Source: JACDER01 sp963717765 (GTDB taxonomy: Bacteria > Actinomycetota > Thermoleophilia > Gaiellales > Gaiellaceae). From it: a stretch of DNA of 64,000 bases. The stretch lies in assembly GCA_963717765.1 (NCBI GenBank), contig CAVQWX010000003.1, positions 496,001-560,000 on the forward strand, written 5' to 3'. A model generated the notes under the pieces. It was given only the letters and a program-made list of their open reading frames with translations, had not been told where the DNA came from and did no database searches. Position 1 is the first letter of the stretch. Each line of letters begins with the position of its first letter. Positions 9,276 to 17,802 of this stretch are shown in pieces. A program made the translations under genes and the position numbers.

Positions 9276-9995
9276 ATGATGGGAATCTGCTCGCCCGCCG
9301 TCACCCCTGGCTGCTCGGCGCGCTCCTTCCGACCGCGCTCGTCACGAGCGCGGCCCGCGGTCTCCACCGCACGGTACGGCTCCAGGGTCGTGGCCGCGTA
9401 CCAGGTCGGGCGCTTCATCGACGGCGCCGCGCTGGCGATCGGGCTCTCTTCCTCGAACAACGCCGGCCAGACGTGGCGCTGGGGGCTCCTGCCGTCGCTC
9501 TCCCGCGCAGCCAGGCGTCGGGGGACGCCGCCTCCGTCGCCGACCCGAGCGTCGCCTACGACGCCAAGCACAGGTACTGGCTGGTCGCTTTGCTCGCCGC
9601 CCTCCCGTCGGCCGGGACCGTCGTGGTCAGCCGCTCGCGGGACGGCCTCACCTGGCAGGCGCCCACCACGGCGGTCCCTTCCGACGCGCTCGACAAGAGT
9701 TGGATCGCCTGCGACAACTGGGCCGGAAGCCCCTACCGCGGGAACTGCTATCTGGCGTTCCTCGACATCCCTATGGACGCGACCGCACTTCGCACCTCGA
9801 AGGACGGGGGCAAGACCTGGTCGCGAAGCGTCGCCCGTCGCCTACGGGCGCGTTCGGCCGCATGGCCGGCGACTACGTCTCGACGTCCTTCGCCGGCCTG
9901 CGTCCCGTGCCGGTGCTGGCGCTCGCGGGTCACCCGGCTCGAGGCCGCTTCAACGAAGCGAGTCTTCGCCAGCCGCCTTCCCGGCTCGTAACTAC
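9276..9995 (+). pseudogene. Sialidase/BNR-propeller-like gene broken by two frameshifts
   Basis: Three successive reading frames each carry one part of a secreted sialidase-like propeller. The first has SRVVAAYQVGRFIDGAALAI and SSSNNAGQTW (to about 9480). The second has ASVADPSVAYDAKHRYWLVA, then SRDGLTWQAP, KSWIACDNW and TSKDGGKTWSRS (about 9490-9835). The third has MAGDYVSTSFAGLRPVPVLA and RFNEASL (about 9850-9960). The order matches one continuous protein, so small indels near 9480-9495 and 9835-9855 are likely. BNR/Asp-box elements (NNAGQTW, KDGGKTW) are visible. The N-terminus is unclear, and no single frame would make a functional product. The next gene starts 10 bases later. Confidence 0.75.
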
Positions 9996-10004
9996 CCTTA
10001 GGCC

Positions 10005-11123
10005 GTGCCCAGCGCGGTCATCGCCGGAGCCGGGGTGTTCGGGGCCTCGCTTGCCCGCCAGCTGGCCCAGAACGGCTGGGACGTCACCGTCGTCGACCCG
10101 CATCCGCCCGGCCACGTCCGCGCCGCATCCGGCCACGAGTCCCGCCTCATCCGCTTTGCGCACGGCTCCGACCGCTGGTACACGCGCTCCGCCTGGAGCG
10201 CGCGCGACCTCTGGCGCGATCTCGAGGAGGAGACCGGCCGCTCGCTTCTGCTCGAGTGCGGTGTCGCCTGGTTCGCGCTCAGCGAGGACGGCTGGGAGGC
10301 CCAGAGCGAGGACGCGCTTCGGGCCGAGGGCGTACCGGTGGTCCGGATGGGCGTGGACGAGGCGGCGGGCCTCTTCCCGACGTTCGACGGCGACGGCCTG
10401 CGGTTCGTCCTCTACGAGCCCGAGGCCGGGATCCTGCGCGCGCGTGATGCAACCCAGGCGCTGATGGAGGTCGCGCTGGCCGCCGGCGCGCGACATGTCG
10501 CCGAAGCCGCGCGGCCGGACGGCGACGCCGTCCTCGTAAACGGAGAGCGCCTCGAGGCCGACCGGATCATCTGGGCCTGCGGTGCCTGGCTGCCGTCGAT
10601 CTTCCCGGGGCTCGTCGACATCCACGTGACGAGGCAGGACGTGTTCCATTTCGGAAGCGACGCGTCGTGGAAGTCCCCACCCGTGCCCGGCTGGGTCGAA
10701 TATGACACGGCCGTGTACGGGACCGGCGACGTCGACGGCTACGGCATCAAGGTTGCGCCGGACAAAGAAGGGCCTTCATTCGATCCCGAGCACGACCAGC
10801 GCGTCGTTTCGGCCGAGAACGAGGAGGCCGCGCGCGCGTACATCGCGACCAGGTTCCCGGGCCTGTCCGGGGCGCCGGTTGTCGCGACGCGGGCCTGTCC
10901 GTACGCACTGACGCCGGACACGAACTTCCTTGTCGCCCGGCATCCCGAGCACGAACGAGTCTGGATTCTCGGCGGCGGGTCCGGGCACGGGTTCAAGCAC
11001 GGTCCGGCGTTGGCCGAGTACGTACACGAGCTCCTGGACGGTGCAGAGCCCGATCCGCGCTTCGCTCTCGGGACGCGTGCATCCGGCATGGGGCTGCGGA
11101 CGGCGGGAGGCCGCATCCGGTGA
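10005..11123 (+). CDS. FAD-dependent amine oxidase of the monomeric sarcosine oxidase / DAO family
   Basis: A 372-residue flavoenzyme expected to oxidise a secondary amine or N-methyl amino acid with release of hydrogen peroxide. The Rossmann dinucleotide motif GAGVFGASLA is at the N-terminus, followed by VVDPHPPGH. The C-terminal FAD-binding element is ILGGGSGHGFKHGPALAEYV. C298 in TRACPYALTPDTNFL aligns by eye with the cysteine that binds FAD covalently in monomeric sarcosine oxidase. The GTG at 10005 matches the family N-terminus. The substrate cannot be assigned. The gene follows a broken sialidase-like gene and is followed by a 500-base non-coding gap. Confidence 0.88.
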   Translation: MPSAVIAGAGVFGASLARQLAQNGWDVTVVDPHPPGHVRAASGHESRLIRFAHGSDRWYTRSAWSARDLWRDLEEETGRSLLLECGVAWFALSEDGWEAQSEDALRAEGVPVVRMGVDEAAGLFPTFDGDGLRFVLYEPEAGILRARDATQALMEVALAAGARHVAEAARPDGDAVLVNGERLEADRIIWACGAWLPSIFPGLVDIHVTRQDVFHFGSDASWKSPPVPGWVEYDTAVYGTGDVDGYGIKVAPDKEGPSFDPEHDQRVVSAENEEAARAYIATRFPGLSGAPVVATRACPYALTPDTNFLVARHPEHERVWILGGGSGHGFKHGPALAEYVHELLDGAEPDPRFALGTRASGMGLRTAGGRIR

Positions 11124-11191
11124 AACTTCGACCACATTGCGGGCTTGAATCTTTCTTGAATTGCCACCGAATTATAGCGCGAGTTCATAGA

Positions 11192-11229
11192 TTGACCAGT
11201 CAGTCAAAGTAGATTGACTAGTCAATCAA
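11192..11229 (+). promoter_or_regulatory. Tandem TetR-like operator sites
   Basis: Two related 16-bp sites, TTGACCAGTCAGTCAA (11192-11207) and TTGACTAGTCAATCAA (11214-11229), start exactly 22 bp apart, about two helical turns. The second contains the perfect palindrome TTGACTAGTCAA; the first has TTGAC/GTCAA arms. The arrangement resembles cooperative TetR-family operators. No TetR-family gene lies within the window, so the regulator would act from elsewhere. Confidence 0.55.
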
Positions 11230-11262
11230 ATTGCCTTCGCCAAACCTAGGCGCTTATATCGT

Positions 11263-11592
11263 TTGCCGAATTAGCGCGCTGAGGGTACACTTCAGGAGTC
11301 TTGCCCTCCGGGAATCCCTGGTGGGTCTCCGGAGAGGCAGAGACTGTGGGCGGCGGCTCGGGCGGCGAGCCGCCGCCCGCAACCTTCAAAGGGCGCTGTC
11401 GAAGAAGTGCCGCAATTTGCGGACGATTCCGCCCGAGGCCCTCTTGACGCCGGGTTGGCTCGTCCCTAGAGTGCCGATTGCGCCGAGCACGGAGCGCGAG
11501 TAGGACGAAGCCAAGCCGGGCGGCAGTACGCGGAAGCGGAAAGTTGGCCGGAGTGGTGGACGAAAGCGCAACCGGCTCGGCGAATTTTCTTT
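11263..11592 (+). ncRNA. Candidate structured non-coding transcript between two genes
   Basis: No credible gene fills 11124-11620. A promoter-like pair TTGCCG (11263-11268), 17-base spacer, TACACT (11286-11291) would start RNA near 11298. The predicted RNA contains a perfect 12-bp hairpin, arms 11348-11359 and 11367-11378 with a 7-base loop, and ends before a T-rich stretch (about 11583-11593) after a CCGGCT-containing segment. I compared it by eye with core motifs of TPP, cobalamin, SAM, FMN, glycine, ZTP and T-box RNAs and with SRP, 6S, tmRNA and RNase P RNA; none matched. It could instead be a long leader of the EamA gene at 11621. Confidence 0.3.
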
Positions 11593-11620
11593 TAACTATC
11601 CGGTTCTTCGCCGAACGCTT

Positions 11621-12487
11621 GTGATCGCGGTTCTCCTCGGTCTCGTCGCAGCAGCCTGTTTCGGTGCGATGACCGTGGCCGTCCGCGAAGGGCTCCTGCG
11701 TGTCCCAGATGCCGCGGCCGGATCATTCGTGACCGCGACCGTCGGGCTGCTCGTGACGCTTCCAGCCGCCCTCGCGAGCGGCGACGACGGTTTGTCCTCC
11801 TCGCAGATCTGGCCGTTCCTCCTCGCCGGTCTGATCGCCCCCGGGGTGGCCGGCCTGCTCTTCACCCTCGCCGTCGAGCTTGCCGGTGCCGCGCGCGCGG
11901 CCCTATCGGTAACCGCTGCGCCGCTGATCGCGGCGGTGCCCGCCTTCCTGCTCCTCGACGAGCCCGTGCACGTCGCCATCGTCGCCGGCGGCGCCATGAT
12001 CGTCGCCGGGGGCATCGTGCTCGGCAGCGAGCATCTGGAAGGGACGTCCTTCCGCCGCTTCGGTCTGGTCGTCGCCTTGGCCGCCGCCGCGCTGATCGCG
12101 GTGCGTGACAACTTCGTCCGGTGGGCTACGAGGCACTACGACATCTCCGGCCTTGCGTCGGGATGCGCCGCGCTCGCCGGAGCGTCCGCGCTCATCCTCG
12201 TCTACCTCCTGCTCACGCGCCGCGGCGGCACACTCGCCGCCGTCCGTCGTGCGGTCGTGCCCTTCCTGCCGGCCGGCCTGCTCATCGGCGCCGCCTACAC
12301 GGCGCTCTTCGAGGCGCTGACCCGCGGACGCGTGACCGTGGTGACGCCGCTGTACGCAACCGAATCGATCTGGACGGTGCTCCTCGCGTGGATCTTCCTG
12401 AGGCGGAGCGAGCGGATCGGGGCGAGGCTCGTGCTCGCAGCGGCGCTGATGGTCGGCGGCGCGGCGCTCATCGGCGCGTTCCGCTAG
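11621..12487 (+). CDS. EamA/DMT-family transporter
   Basis: A 288-residue polytopic membrane protein with ten hydrophobic segments in two EamA repeats. It starts at GTG with IAVLLGLVAAACFGAMTVAV, and the second half includes VTPLYATESIWTVLLAWIFL, typical of the family. It is probably a metabolite exporter or importer of unknown substrate. It is a distant paralogue of the EamA gene at 5110-6054. The upstream region is the long non-coding gap with the operator pair and RNA candidate, so its expression may depend on them. Confidence 0.9.
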   Translation: MIAVLLGLVAAACFGAMTVAVREGLLRVPDAAAGSFVTATVGLLVTLPAALASGDDGLSSSQIWPFLLAGLIAPGVAGLLFTLAVELAGAARAALSVTAAPLIAAVPAFLLLDEPVHVAIVAGGAMIVAGGIVLGSEHLEGTSFRRFGLVVALAAAALIAVRDNFVRWATRHYDISGLASGCAALAGASALILVYLLLTRRGGTLAAVRRAVVPFLPAGLLIGAAYTALFEALTRGRVTVVTPLYATESIWTVLLAWIFLRRSERIGARLVLAAALMVGGAALIGAFR

Positions 12488-12750
12488 TCGAGCCATTTCG
12501 GACGCTCGAAGCCGCCGTACTCCTGGATCGAGCCGTAGATGGTCTGGGATGTTGTGCACCGCGAGCCGGCGTGTTCCGTACGAGAGCTTGTTCTGCCGCT
12601 TCTTCTGCGACCATCTTCCTGATAGGCCCGCCGCCAGTGCGATCGAGAGACCCCGAGCGCACGCTCGATCTTCTTCACCGAGCAGCCGCGGGCGCGAAGC
12701 TCGCGGTGTCTCGCGTTCTCGCGTTTTCACATCCGACAACTTACGAGGGG
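12484..12750 (-). pseudogene. Remnant of a helix-turn-helix protein, possibly transposon or recombinase related
   Basis: Reverse translation from about 12738 shows a helix-turn-helix-like stretch, ARHRELRARGCSVKKIERAL then GVSRSHWRRAYQEDG. A second protein-like piece, GRWSQKKRQNKLSYGTRRLA, occurs in another frame over 12540-12620, and a tail EYGGFERPKWLD ends at 12484. No initiation codon precedes the helix-turn-helix. I read this as a decayed gene fragment but cannot name the family. Confidence 0.35.
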
Positions 12751-12768
12751 CATCGGATGGAGACGAAG

Positions 12769-12839
12769 AGCGGGCGACGGGAATCGAACCCGTGTCTTCT
12801 GGGTGGAAACCAGAGGCTTTACCACTAAGCTACGCCCGC
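12769..12839 (-). tRNA. tRNA-Gly (TCC)
   Basis: On the reverse strand the acceptor GCGGGCG (12839-12833) pairs with CGCCCGC (12776-12770), with discriminator T at 12769. The anticodon stem TCTGG/CCAGA has loop TTTCCAC, so the anticodon is TCC. The T arm contains GGGTTCGATTCCC. It is 71 nt, normal for tRNA-Gly with a short D loop. Confidence 0.93.
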
Positions 12840-12891
12840 GTCGCGACTAGCCTAGCGCGGCCCGTCCGACAGTCCCGCGATCCTGTGCAGC

Positions 12892-13988
12892 GTGATCCCG
12901 CAGCGGATCGTTCGTGTGCCCGCGCGCACCGTCCTTGGTGTGCTCGGCCTCATCCTGGCCGCCGGGGTCCTGGTCGAGATCGTCCTGATCTCCCAGCAGG
13001 TCCTGACGTGGATCCTGATCGCGGTCTTCTTCACGCTCGCGCTCAACCCGCTCGTCGACTGGTTCCACCGGCGGGGGGTCAAGCGGCGCGGGTGGGCGGT
13101 CGCGATCGTCTACGTGCTCGTGTTCGCCGCGTTCGCTCTGGTCGCGTACGTCTTCATCCCGCCGCTCGTCGACCAGGTGAACCACCTCGTGAACAAGATC
13201 CCCGACTACGTGGACGACCTGACGAAGGGGAGGGGCAAGCTCGGCTTCCTCGAGACGAAGTACCACATCGTGGAGAAGATCAAGCACGCGCTCAACAACG
13301 GGGGGCGTCGAAGCTCTTCGGCTTCAGTGGAACTGCGCTATCCATCACCAAGAGCGTGGTCACGATCGTGGTCGCGTCGGTGACGATCACGTTCATGACC
13401 TTCTTCATGCTGCTCGAAGGGCCGAACTGGGTCGAACGGGGCTACTCCACCCTGCCGCCGAAGTCGCAACGCCGCTGGCGGACGGTGGGCCGTGACATCT
13501 ACCGCACAGTCGGGGGCTACGTCTTCGGCAACGTCGTCATCAGCCTCATCGCGGGCGGCAGCGCCGCGATCCTGCTCTACGCGCTCGGCGTCCCGCTGCC
13601 GTTCGCCCTTGGCCTCCTCGTCGGCCTCTTCGACCTGATCCCGCTCGCCGGGGCGACGATCGCCTTGATCATCGTGGGGGCGATCTCGTTCCTGCACTCG
13701 ATCACCGCCGGGATCGTCGTCGTCGTGTTCTTCATCGTCTACCAGCAGCTCGAGAACCACATCCTCCAGCCGGTGATTTACGGGAAGACCGTGAAGCTGT
13801 CGCCGCTGGCCGTCCTGATCGCCGTGCTGATCGGCGCCGCGCTGGCCGGAGTCATCGGCGCGCTGGCGGCGATTCCGATCGCGGGCGCGATCCAGGTGAT
13901 CGTCCGCGACCTGATCCGCGAGCGGTCGGAGCGCAAGCAGGCTGAACGCACCGCGGTTGCGACGATTACGCCTGAAGCCACTCTTTAG
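12892..13988 (+). pseudogene. AI-2E family (PerM/YdiK-type) exporter with a single frameshift
   Basis: The N-terminal part runs from GTG 12892 in one frame: hydrophobic helices VLGVLGLILAAGVLVEIVLI and WILIAVFFTLALNPLVDWF, then PDYVDDLTKGRGKLGFLETK. The rest lies in another frame from about 13306 to 13988: helices, then RTVGGYVFGNVVISLIAGGS, LVGLFDLIPLAGATIALI and QQLENHILQPVIYGKTVKLS, all hallmarks of the family. The switch falls in a run of six G at 13300-13305. One extra G would join the halves as NNGGASKLFG. If intact the product is about 365 residues, a normal length. It could be sequencing error, a true mutation, or slippage on the G run. Confidence 0.85.
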
Positions 13989-14019
13989 CAGCCAGGGTAG
14001 GGCGATACCCTGTTCACAC

Positions 14020-14091
14020 GCGCCTGTAGCTCAGTGGAAGAGCAGGGGCCTTCTAAGCCCCGGGCCGGGGGTTCGAATCCCTCCAGGCGCA
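14020..14091 (+). tRNA. tRNA-Arg (TCT)
   Basis: The acceptor GCGCCTG (14020-14026) pairs with CAGGCGC (14084-14090), with discriminator A14091. The anticodon stem GGGGC/GCCCC has loop CTTCTAA, so the anticodon is TCT. The T loop is TTCGAAT. Confidence 0.93.
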
Positions 14092-14179
14092 TGCTTCGTG
14101 CCCGGCCTGGTTTAGGGTGCCGCAGCATGGTGGCGACCCGCTCGACTGATCGAGACTGCTGCTGGCACGCCTGACCGCC

Positions 14180-15391
14180 TTGCTCGTGCTAGGGGTCGCC
14201 CTGGCGACCGTTGCCGCGGGTTGCTCCTCTGGCGGGGGATCGCCGTCCAAGGGATCCAGTGGGACGACGCCGGCCGAGGCGGCCACCTGCCCCTCGGGGC
14301 TGTCCGCCTCCGTGCCCGGGGTCTGCGTGGATACGGCAGACCCGCGCGCCGAGCGTTTCGCGACCCTCGTAGCGCGACTCCGCAAGGAGTACAAGCTGCG
14401 AGCATCGATAATCGGGCTCTGGGCGGGCGAGAAGCAGCTCGTCGGCGGCGCCTTGGGGTCGGCGCTCCCAGGCGTCGCCGCGAGCGTCGACGACCATTAC
14501 CGCATCAGCAACGTGACCGAAGGGATCACCTCGACCTTGCTGCTGCGTCTCGTCGATCAGGGGAAGCTCAGCCTCGACGACCCCGTGTCGAAGTGGCTCC
14601 CCTGGCTGCCGGACGCGAAGAGGGTCACGCTCAGAATGCTCGCGTCCTCCACCAGCGGCTACGCCGACTATGTGACGAATCCGAAGTTCGAGAAGGCTTT
14701 GCAGGCGGACCCGTTCCGGCTGTGGCGACCCGCGGAGATCATCCGCCTCGGGGTCAGCCAGCCGAGCTTGTTCCGGCCCGGCACGAGCTGGGCGTTCTCG
14801 GACACGAACTTCATGATCCTCGGGGACGTCCTCGCCAAGGCCGGCCGAGAGCCGCTCGGGACACAGATCCGCAAGCAGATCCTCGACCGGCTCGGGCTGG
14901 ACCAGACGACCATGGCGTACACGCCCGCTGTGCCGGCGCCGACCATGCACGGATACGACCCCGAGCGCGGCGTCTACGAGGACGCCACCAACTGGAGCCC
15001 CAGCTGGGCGCAGTACACAGGGGCGATGACCTCGGATCTCGCCGACATGGGTCGCTGGGCGAGGGCGCTGGGCACGGGGGAGGTGCTCTCGCCCGCTTCG
15101 CACAAGGAGCAGGTAGGCCCGGCGACCGTCGGGCTCGGCCCGCTCAAAGAGGCGTTCTACTACGGGCTCGGCGTCGGCGTGGCGAAGGGATGGATCTTCT
15201 CCAATCCCCATCTACCCGGCTACAGCGGCTTCCTCGCGTACTACCCGCCCGACAAGCTGAGCGTGGTCATCGAATCGACTCCCGACCAGGGAAACCCGGA
15301 CGAGGTCAACGACAGCCAGGCGATATTCGTCCACGCCGCGCGGTTGCTCACTCCCGACTCGGCGCCGAATCTGGTGCAACGCGTCGGCTAG
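14180..15391 (+). CDS. Beta-lactamase/class C-fold lipoprotein with all catalytic positions substituted
   Basis: A 403-residue secreted protein: a hydrophobic leader ending in the lipobox VAAGC, a Gly/Ser-rich linker, then a serine-hydrolase fold shown by LRLVDQGKLSLDDPVSKWLP, RMLASSTSGYADY, RPGTSWAFSDTNFMILGDVL and LPGYSGFLAYYPPDKLSVVI. In active relatives the SxxK nucleophile/base pair sits before that first stretch; here the aligned residues are N111 and E114 (ISNVTEG). The YxN motif is F206-S-D208. It is therefore probably a pseudoenzyme, for binding or regulation. The TTG start at 14180 is the only visible start before the leader. The alignment is by eye. Confidence 0.82.
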   Translation: MLVLGVALATVAAGCSSGGGSPSKGSSGTTPAEAATCPSGLSASVPGVCVDTADPRAERFATLVARLRKEYKLRASIIGLWAGEKQLVGGALGSALPGVAASVDDHYRISNVTEGITSTLLLRLVDQGKLSLDDPVSKWLPWLPDAKRVTLRMLASSTSGYADYVTNPKFEKALQADPFRLWRPAEIIRLGVSQPSLFRPGTSWAFSDTNFMILGDVLAKAGREPLGTQIRKQILDRLGLDQTTMAYTPAVPAPTMHGYDPERGVYEDATNWSPSWAQYTGAMTSDLADMGRWARALGTGEVLSPASHKEQVGPATVGLGPLKEAFYYGLGVGVAKGWIFSNPHLPGYSGFLAYYPPDKLSVVIESTPDQGNPDEVNDSQAIFVHAARLLTPDSAPNLVQRVG

Positions 15392-15467
15392 GCACGGGTT
15401 CGCCTCCTTTTTGCGGGCAGACGGCGGCTGATGTTTAGCCCGCCGGGGGCGCGGAGAGCGTCCCCGT

Positions 15468-16019
15468 ATGCCATCTCTCGAGAACAAGCGGGTCGCGTTC
15501 CTCGCGACCGACATGGTGGAGCAGGTGGAGTTGACAGAGCCGTGGAAGGCGGTCGAGGAGGCGGGTGGAAAGCCCGAGCTCGTCTCGCTGGAGCAGGGTG
15601 AGATCCAGGGGTTCGACCACTACGACAAGGCGGACACGTTCGAGGTGGACCGCACGGTGGACGAGGTCAGCGTGGACGAGTACGAGGCGCTCGTGCTGCC
15701 GGGCGGAGTGGGCAATCCCGACACGCTGCGGACGAACGAGGACGCGGTCGCGTTTGTGCGTGACTTCGTCGAGTCGGGCAAGCCGGTCGGCGTGATCTGT
15801 CACGGGCCGTGGACGCTCGTCGAGGCCGACGTGGTCCGCGGGCGCACGCTCACGTCGTGGCCGAGCGTCGAGACCGATATCACGAACGCCGGCGGGAATT
15901 GGGTGGACGAGGAAGTCGTCACCGACGGCAACATCACGTCCAGCCGCAAGCCGGACGACCTGCCTGCGTTCTGCCGGACGATCGTCGAGCAGCTCGCGTC
16001 GACTCCCGTGGCCCCTTAG
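15468..16019 (+). CDS. DJ-1/PfpI family protein
   Basis: A 183-residue type-1 glutamine-amidotransferase-like protein. The nucleophile elbow is VGVICHGPWTLVEA with C111-H112, preceded by EALVLPGGVGNPD, and the N-terminus KRVAFLATDMVEQVELTEPW is typical. Family members act as glyoxalase III/deglycase, chaperone or protease-like stress proteins; which applies here is not visible. The stop TAG shares its G with the GTG of the HAD gene, so the two are probably cotranscribed. Confidence 0.9.
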   Translation: MPSLENKRVAFLATDMVEQVELTEPWKAVEEAGGKPELVSLEQGEIQGFDHYDKADTFEVDRTVDEVSVDEYEALVLPGGVGNPDTLRTNEDAVAFVRDFVESGKPVGVICHGPWTLVEADVVRGRTLTSWPSVETDITNAGGNWVDEEVVTDGNITSSRKPDDLPAFCRTIVEQLASTPVAP

Positions 16020-16669
16020 TGGCGAAAGCCGCGCTGCTCGACGTCGACGGCACGCTCATCGACGCGAACTACCAGCACGCGCTCGCCTGGTACCTCGCGT
16101 TCCGCGAGCACGACATCATCGTGCCCGTCTGGAAGATCCACCGCGCCGTCGGCATGGGAGGCGACCAGCTCGTCCCCGCGCTCGTCGGACAGGAGGTCGA
16201 ACGGGAGAAGGGCGACGACATCCGCGACAAGCGGAGCGACATCTACGAGGACCTCATCGAGGAGGTGGCTCCACTCGAGGGCGCGCACCAGCTCGTGTGC
16301 GACCTGCTCGAGCGCGACATCTCCGTCGTCCTGGCGAGCTCCGCGTCCGAGGAGGAGCTCGAGCACTACCTCGACCTGCTGGACGTGCGCACGCTCGTCG
16401 ATGCCTGGACGACCAGGGACGACGTAGAACAGACGAAGCCGGAGCCCGACCTGGTCAAGGCCGCGCTGGAAAAGGTGGACGGCGCCGAGGCCGTGATGGT
16501 CGGCGACACAAAATGGGACATCGAGGCCGCGGCGAGGGTGGGCGTCCCCACGGTCTGTGTGATGACGGGTGGGTGGTCGCGGCAGGAACTGCTCGACGCG
16601 GGCGCCGTCGAGGTGTACGAGTCGGTGGAAGAGCTGCGCGTGAAGCTGGACGAGACGCCGCTCGGCTAA
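16019..16669 (+). CDS. HAD-superfamily hydrolase
   Basis: A 216-residue phosphatase-like enzyme. Motif I DVDGTL carries nucleophile D8 and D10; motif II is VVLASSAS, motif III K is in TKPEPD, and motif IV is GDTKWD. The cap helices between motifs I and II resemble beta-phosphoglucomutase-type HADs. I placed the start at GTG 16019, which overlaps the upstream TAG by one base; an open frame extends further upstream but lies inside the DJ-1 gene. The 3' end overlaps the convergent YbhN-type gene's stop. The substrate is unknown. Confidence 0.9.
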   Translation: MAKAALLDVDGTLIDANYQHALAWYLAFREHDIIVPVWKIHRAVGMGGDQLVPALVGQEVEREKGDDIRDKRSDIYEDLIEEVAPLEGAHQLVCDLLERDISVVLASSASEEELEHYLDLLDVRTLVDAWTTRDDVEQTKPEPDLVKAALEKVDGAEAVMVGDTKWDIEAAARVGVPTVCVMTGGWSRQELLDAGAVEVYESVEELRVKLDETPLG

Positions 16670-17733
16670 GCGGCCTTTGGCAACTCGGGTAGAGCTTCGT
16701 TCTCCTCGTGTTGGTGGCGCAGGACCCGCATGCCGACGACGGCCGGAATGAGCGGAAGCCACAGATTGAAGATGCGGTAGACGAATACGGCCAGCACCGC
16801 GGGGGCGAGGCCGGCGCCGACCCAGACGAGCGAGAACGGGAGCAGCGCCTCCACGACGCCGGCGCCTGCGAGCGGCAGCGTCCTCCGCGTCAGCGCATAT
16901 CCCGTCGCGTAGCCGATGATCAGCGCCGCAATCGCGGGGCGCGGTGAGCCGAACGCATGCAGCGCGGCGGACAGCGAGAAGATCTCGCCGACCCAGTAGA
17001 GGCCCATCCCGACGAAGGCGCTTCCGTGCTTGAACGGCGCGCACAGCAGGTTGCGCACCACCGCCACCGCTTCCAGCGCATGCCCGAGCGCCCCGCGCCA
17101 TCCCCTCGCCTGCGAGAACTTCCGGTGGTAGCGCAGTGCCCAGAACGCGGCGACGAAGCCGAGCGGGACGCAGATCGCCCACGGGAGCGTCAGCCCGAGA
17201 TTCGGCGTCCCCGAGCCGTGCGCGAGGATGATGATCGCGCTCGCGCAGGCGGCGGGCGCGAGCAGGACGTACTCGAGCGCGCCGAGGCCCATGACGCGCA
17301 CACGCGCCTCGCGGCGCGAGATCCCGGTGCCGCGGAGCGCGACGACGTCTGCGGAGAAGCCGCCGTGCGCGACAAAGACGCCGAAGCCCGTGAACACGAC
17401 CGCGGCCAGCTTCATCAGCCCCAGCTCCGGCCCGCGCTCGACGCGCGCTACCTCCCGGTAGGCGACCATGTAGCCGAAGTACGCGACCACTTGGCCGGCG
17501 AGCGCGAGCGCGATCCAGAGCGGTTGCGGATGGCCGAGCCGGTGGAGGACGTCCCCGAAGCCGGCGGCCCACGCGACGCCGACCGTCGTGCCAAGTGCGA
17601 GGGCCAGGCCGAGCCCGATGAAAAGGAAGACCTCCCCCTTGGCGTGGTTGAAGTGGCTCTTGGGCCGCAGCCAGGAGAGCGCAGACTTGGGTTTGGTGAG
17701 CGAAGGGGAGAGCACGTCGGTACCCGAGACCAT
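16666..17733 (-). CDS. YbhN/UPF0104-type membrane protein (lysylphosphatidylglycerol synthase TM-like)
   Basis: A 355-residue integral membrane protein with about eight hydrophobic segments. Segments such as GEVFLFIGLGLALALGTTVG, HGGFSADVVALRGTGISRRE and TRRTLPLAGAGVVEALLPFS match the flippase-like TM domain of the UPF0104/LPG-synthase family, where GGxSxxxxALR and GGxGxxEAxL are conserved. There is no C-terminal transferase domain, so lipid lysylation is not expected; a role in lipid or glycolipid translocation is inference. ATG at 17731-17733 is a good start. It is convergent with the HAD gene and overlaps its stop. Confidence 0.85.
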   Translation of the reverse strand: MVSGTDVLSPSLTKPKSALSWLRPKSHFNHAKGEVFLFIGLGLALALGTTVGVAWAAGFGDVLHRLGHPQPLWIALALAGQVVAYFGYMVAYREVARVERGPELGLMKLAAVVFTGFGVFVAHGGFSADVVALRGTGISRREARVRVMGLGALEYVLLAPAACASAIIILAHGSGTPNLGLTLPWAICVPLGFVAAFWALRYHRKFSQARGWRGALGHALEAVAVVRNLLCAPFKHGSAFVGMGLYWVGEIFSLSAALHAFGSPRPAIAALIIGYATGYALTRRTLPLAGAGVVEALLPFSLVWVGAGLAPAVLAVFVYRIFNLWLPLIPAVVGMRVLRHQHEENEALPELPKAA

Positions 17734-17802
17734 GGTCGCCTCCTACCCGGTCGGCGCAAAGAGGAATCGGGACAGGTAAGGCTATCCTTCGCCGCGAGCG
17801 AG

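Noticed and set aside
11231..11571. Open frames on both strands inside the non-coding gap
   Set aside because: They have low-complexity Arg/Pro/Ser composition and no start signals; the hairpins argue for RNA rather than protein.
12549..12900. Forward frame with TGIEPVSSGWKPEALPLSY upstream of the AI-2E gene
   Set aside because: It reads through tRNA-Gly; only the part after about 13306 in this frame is real protein.
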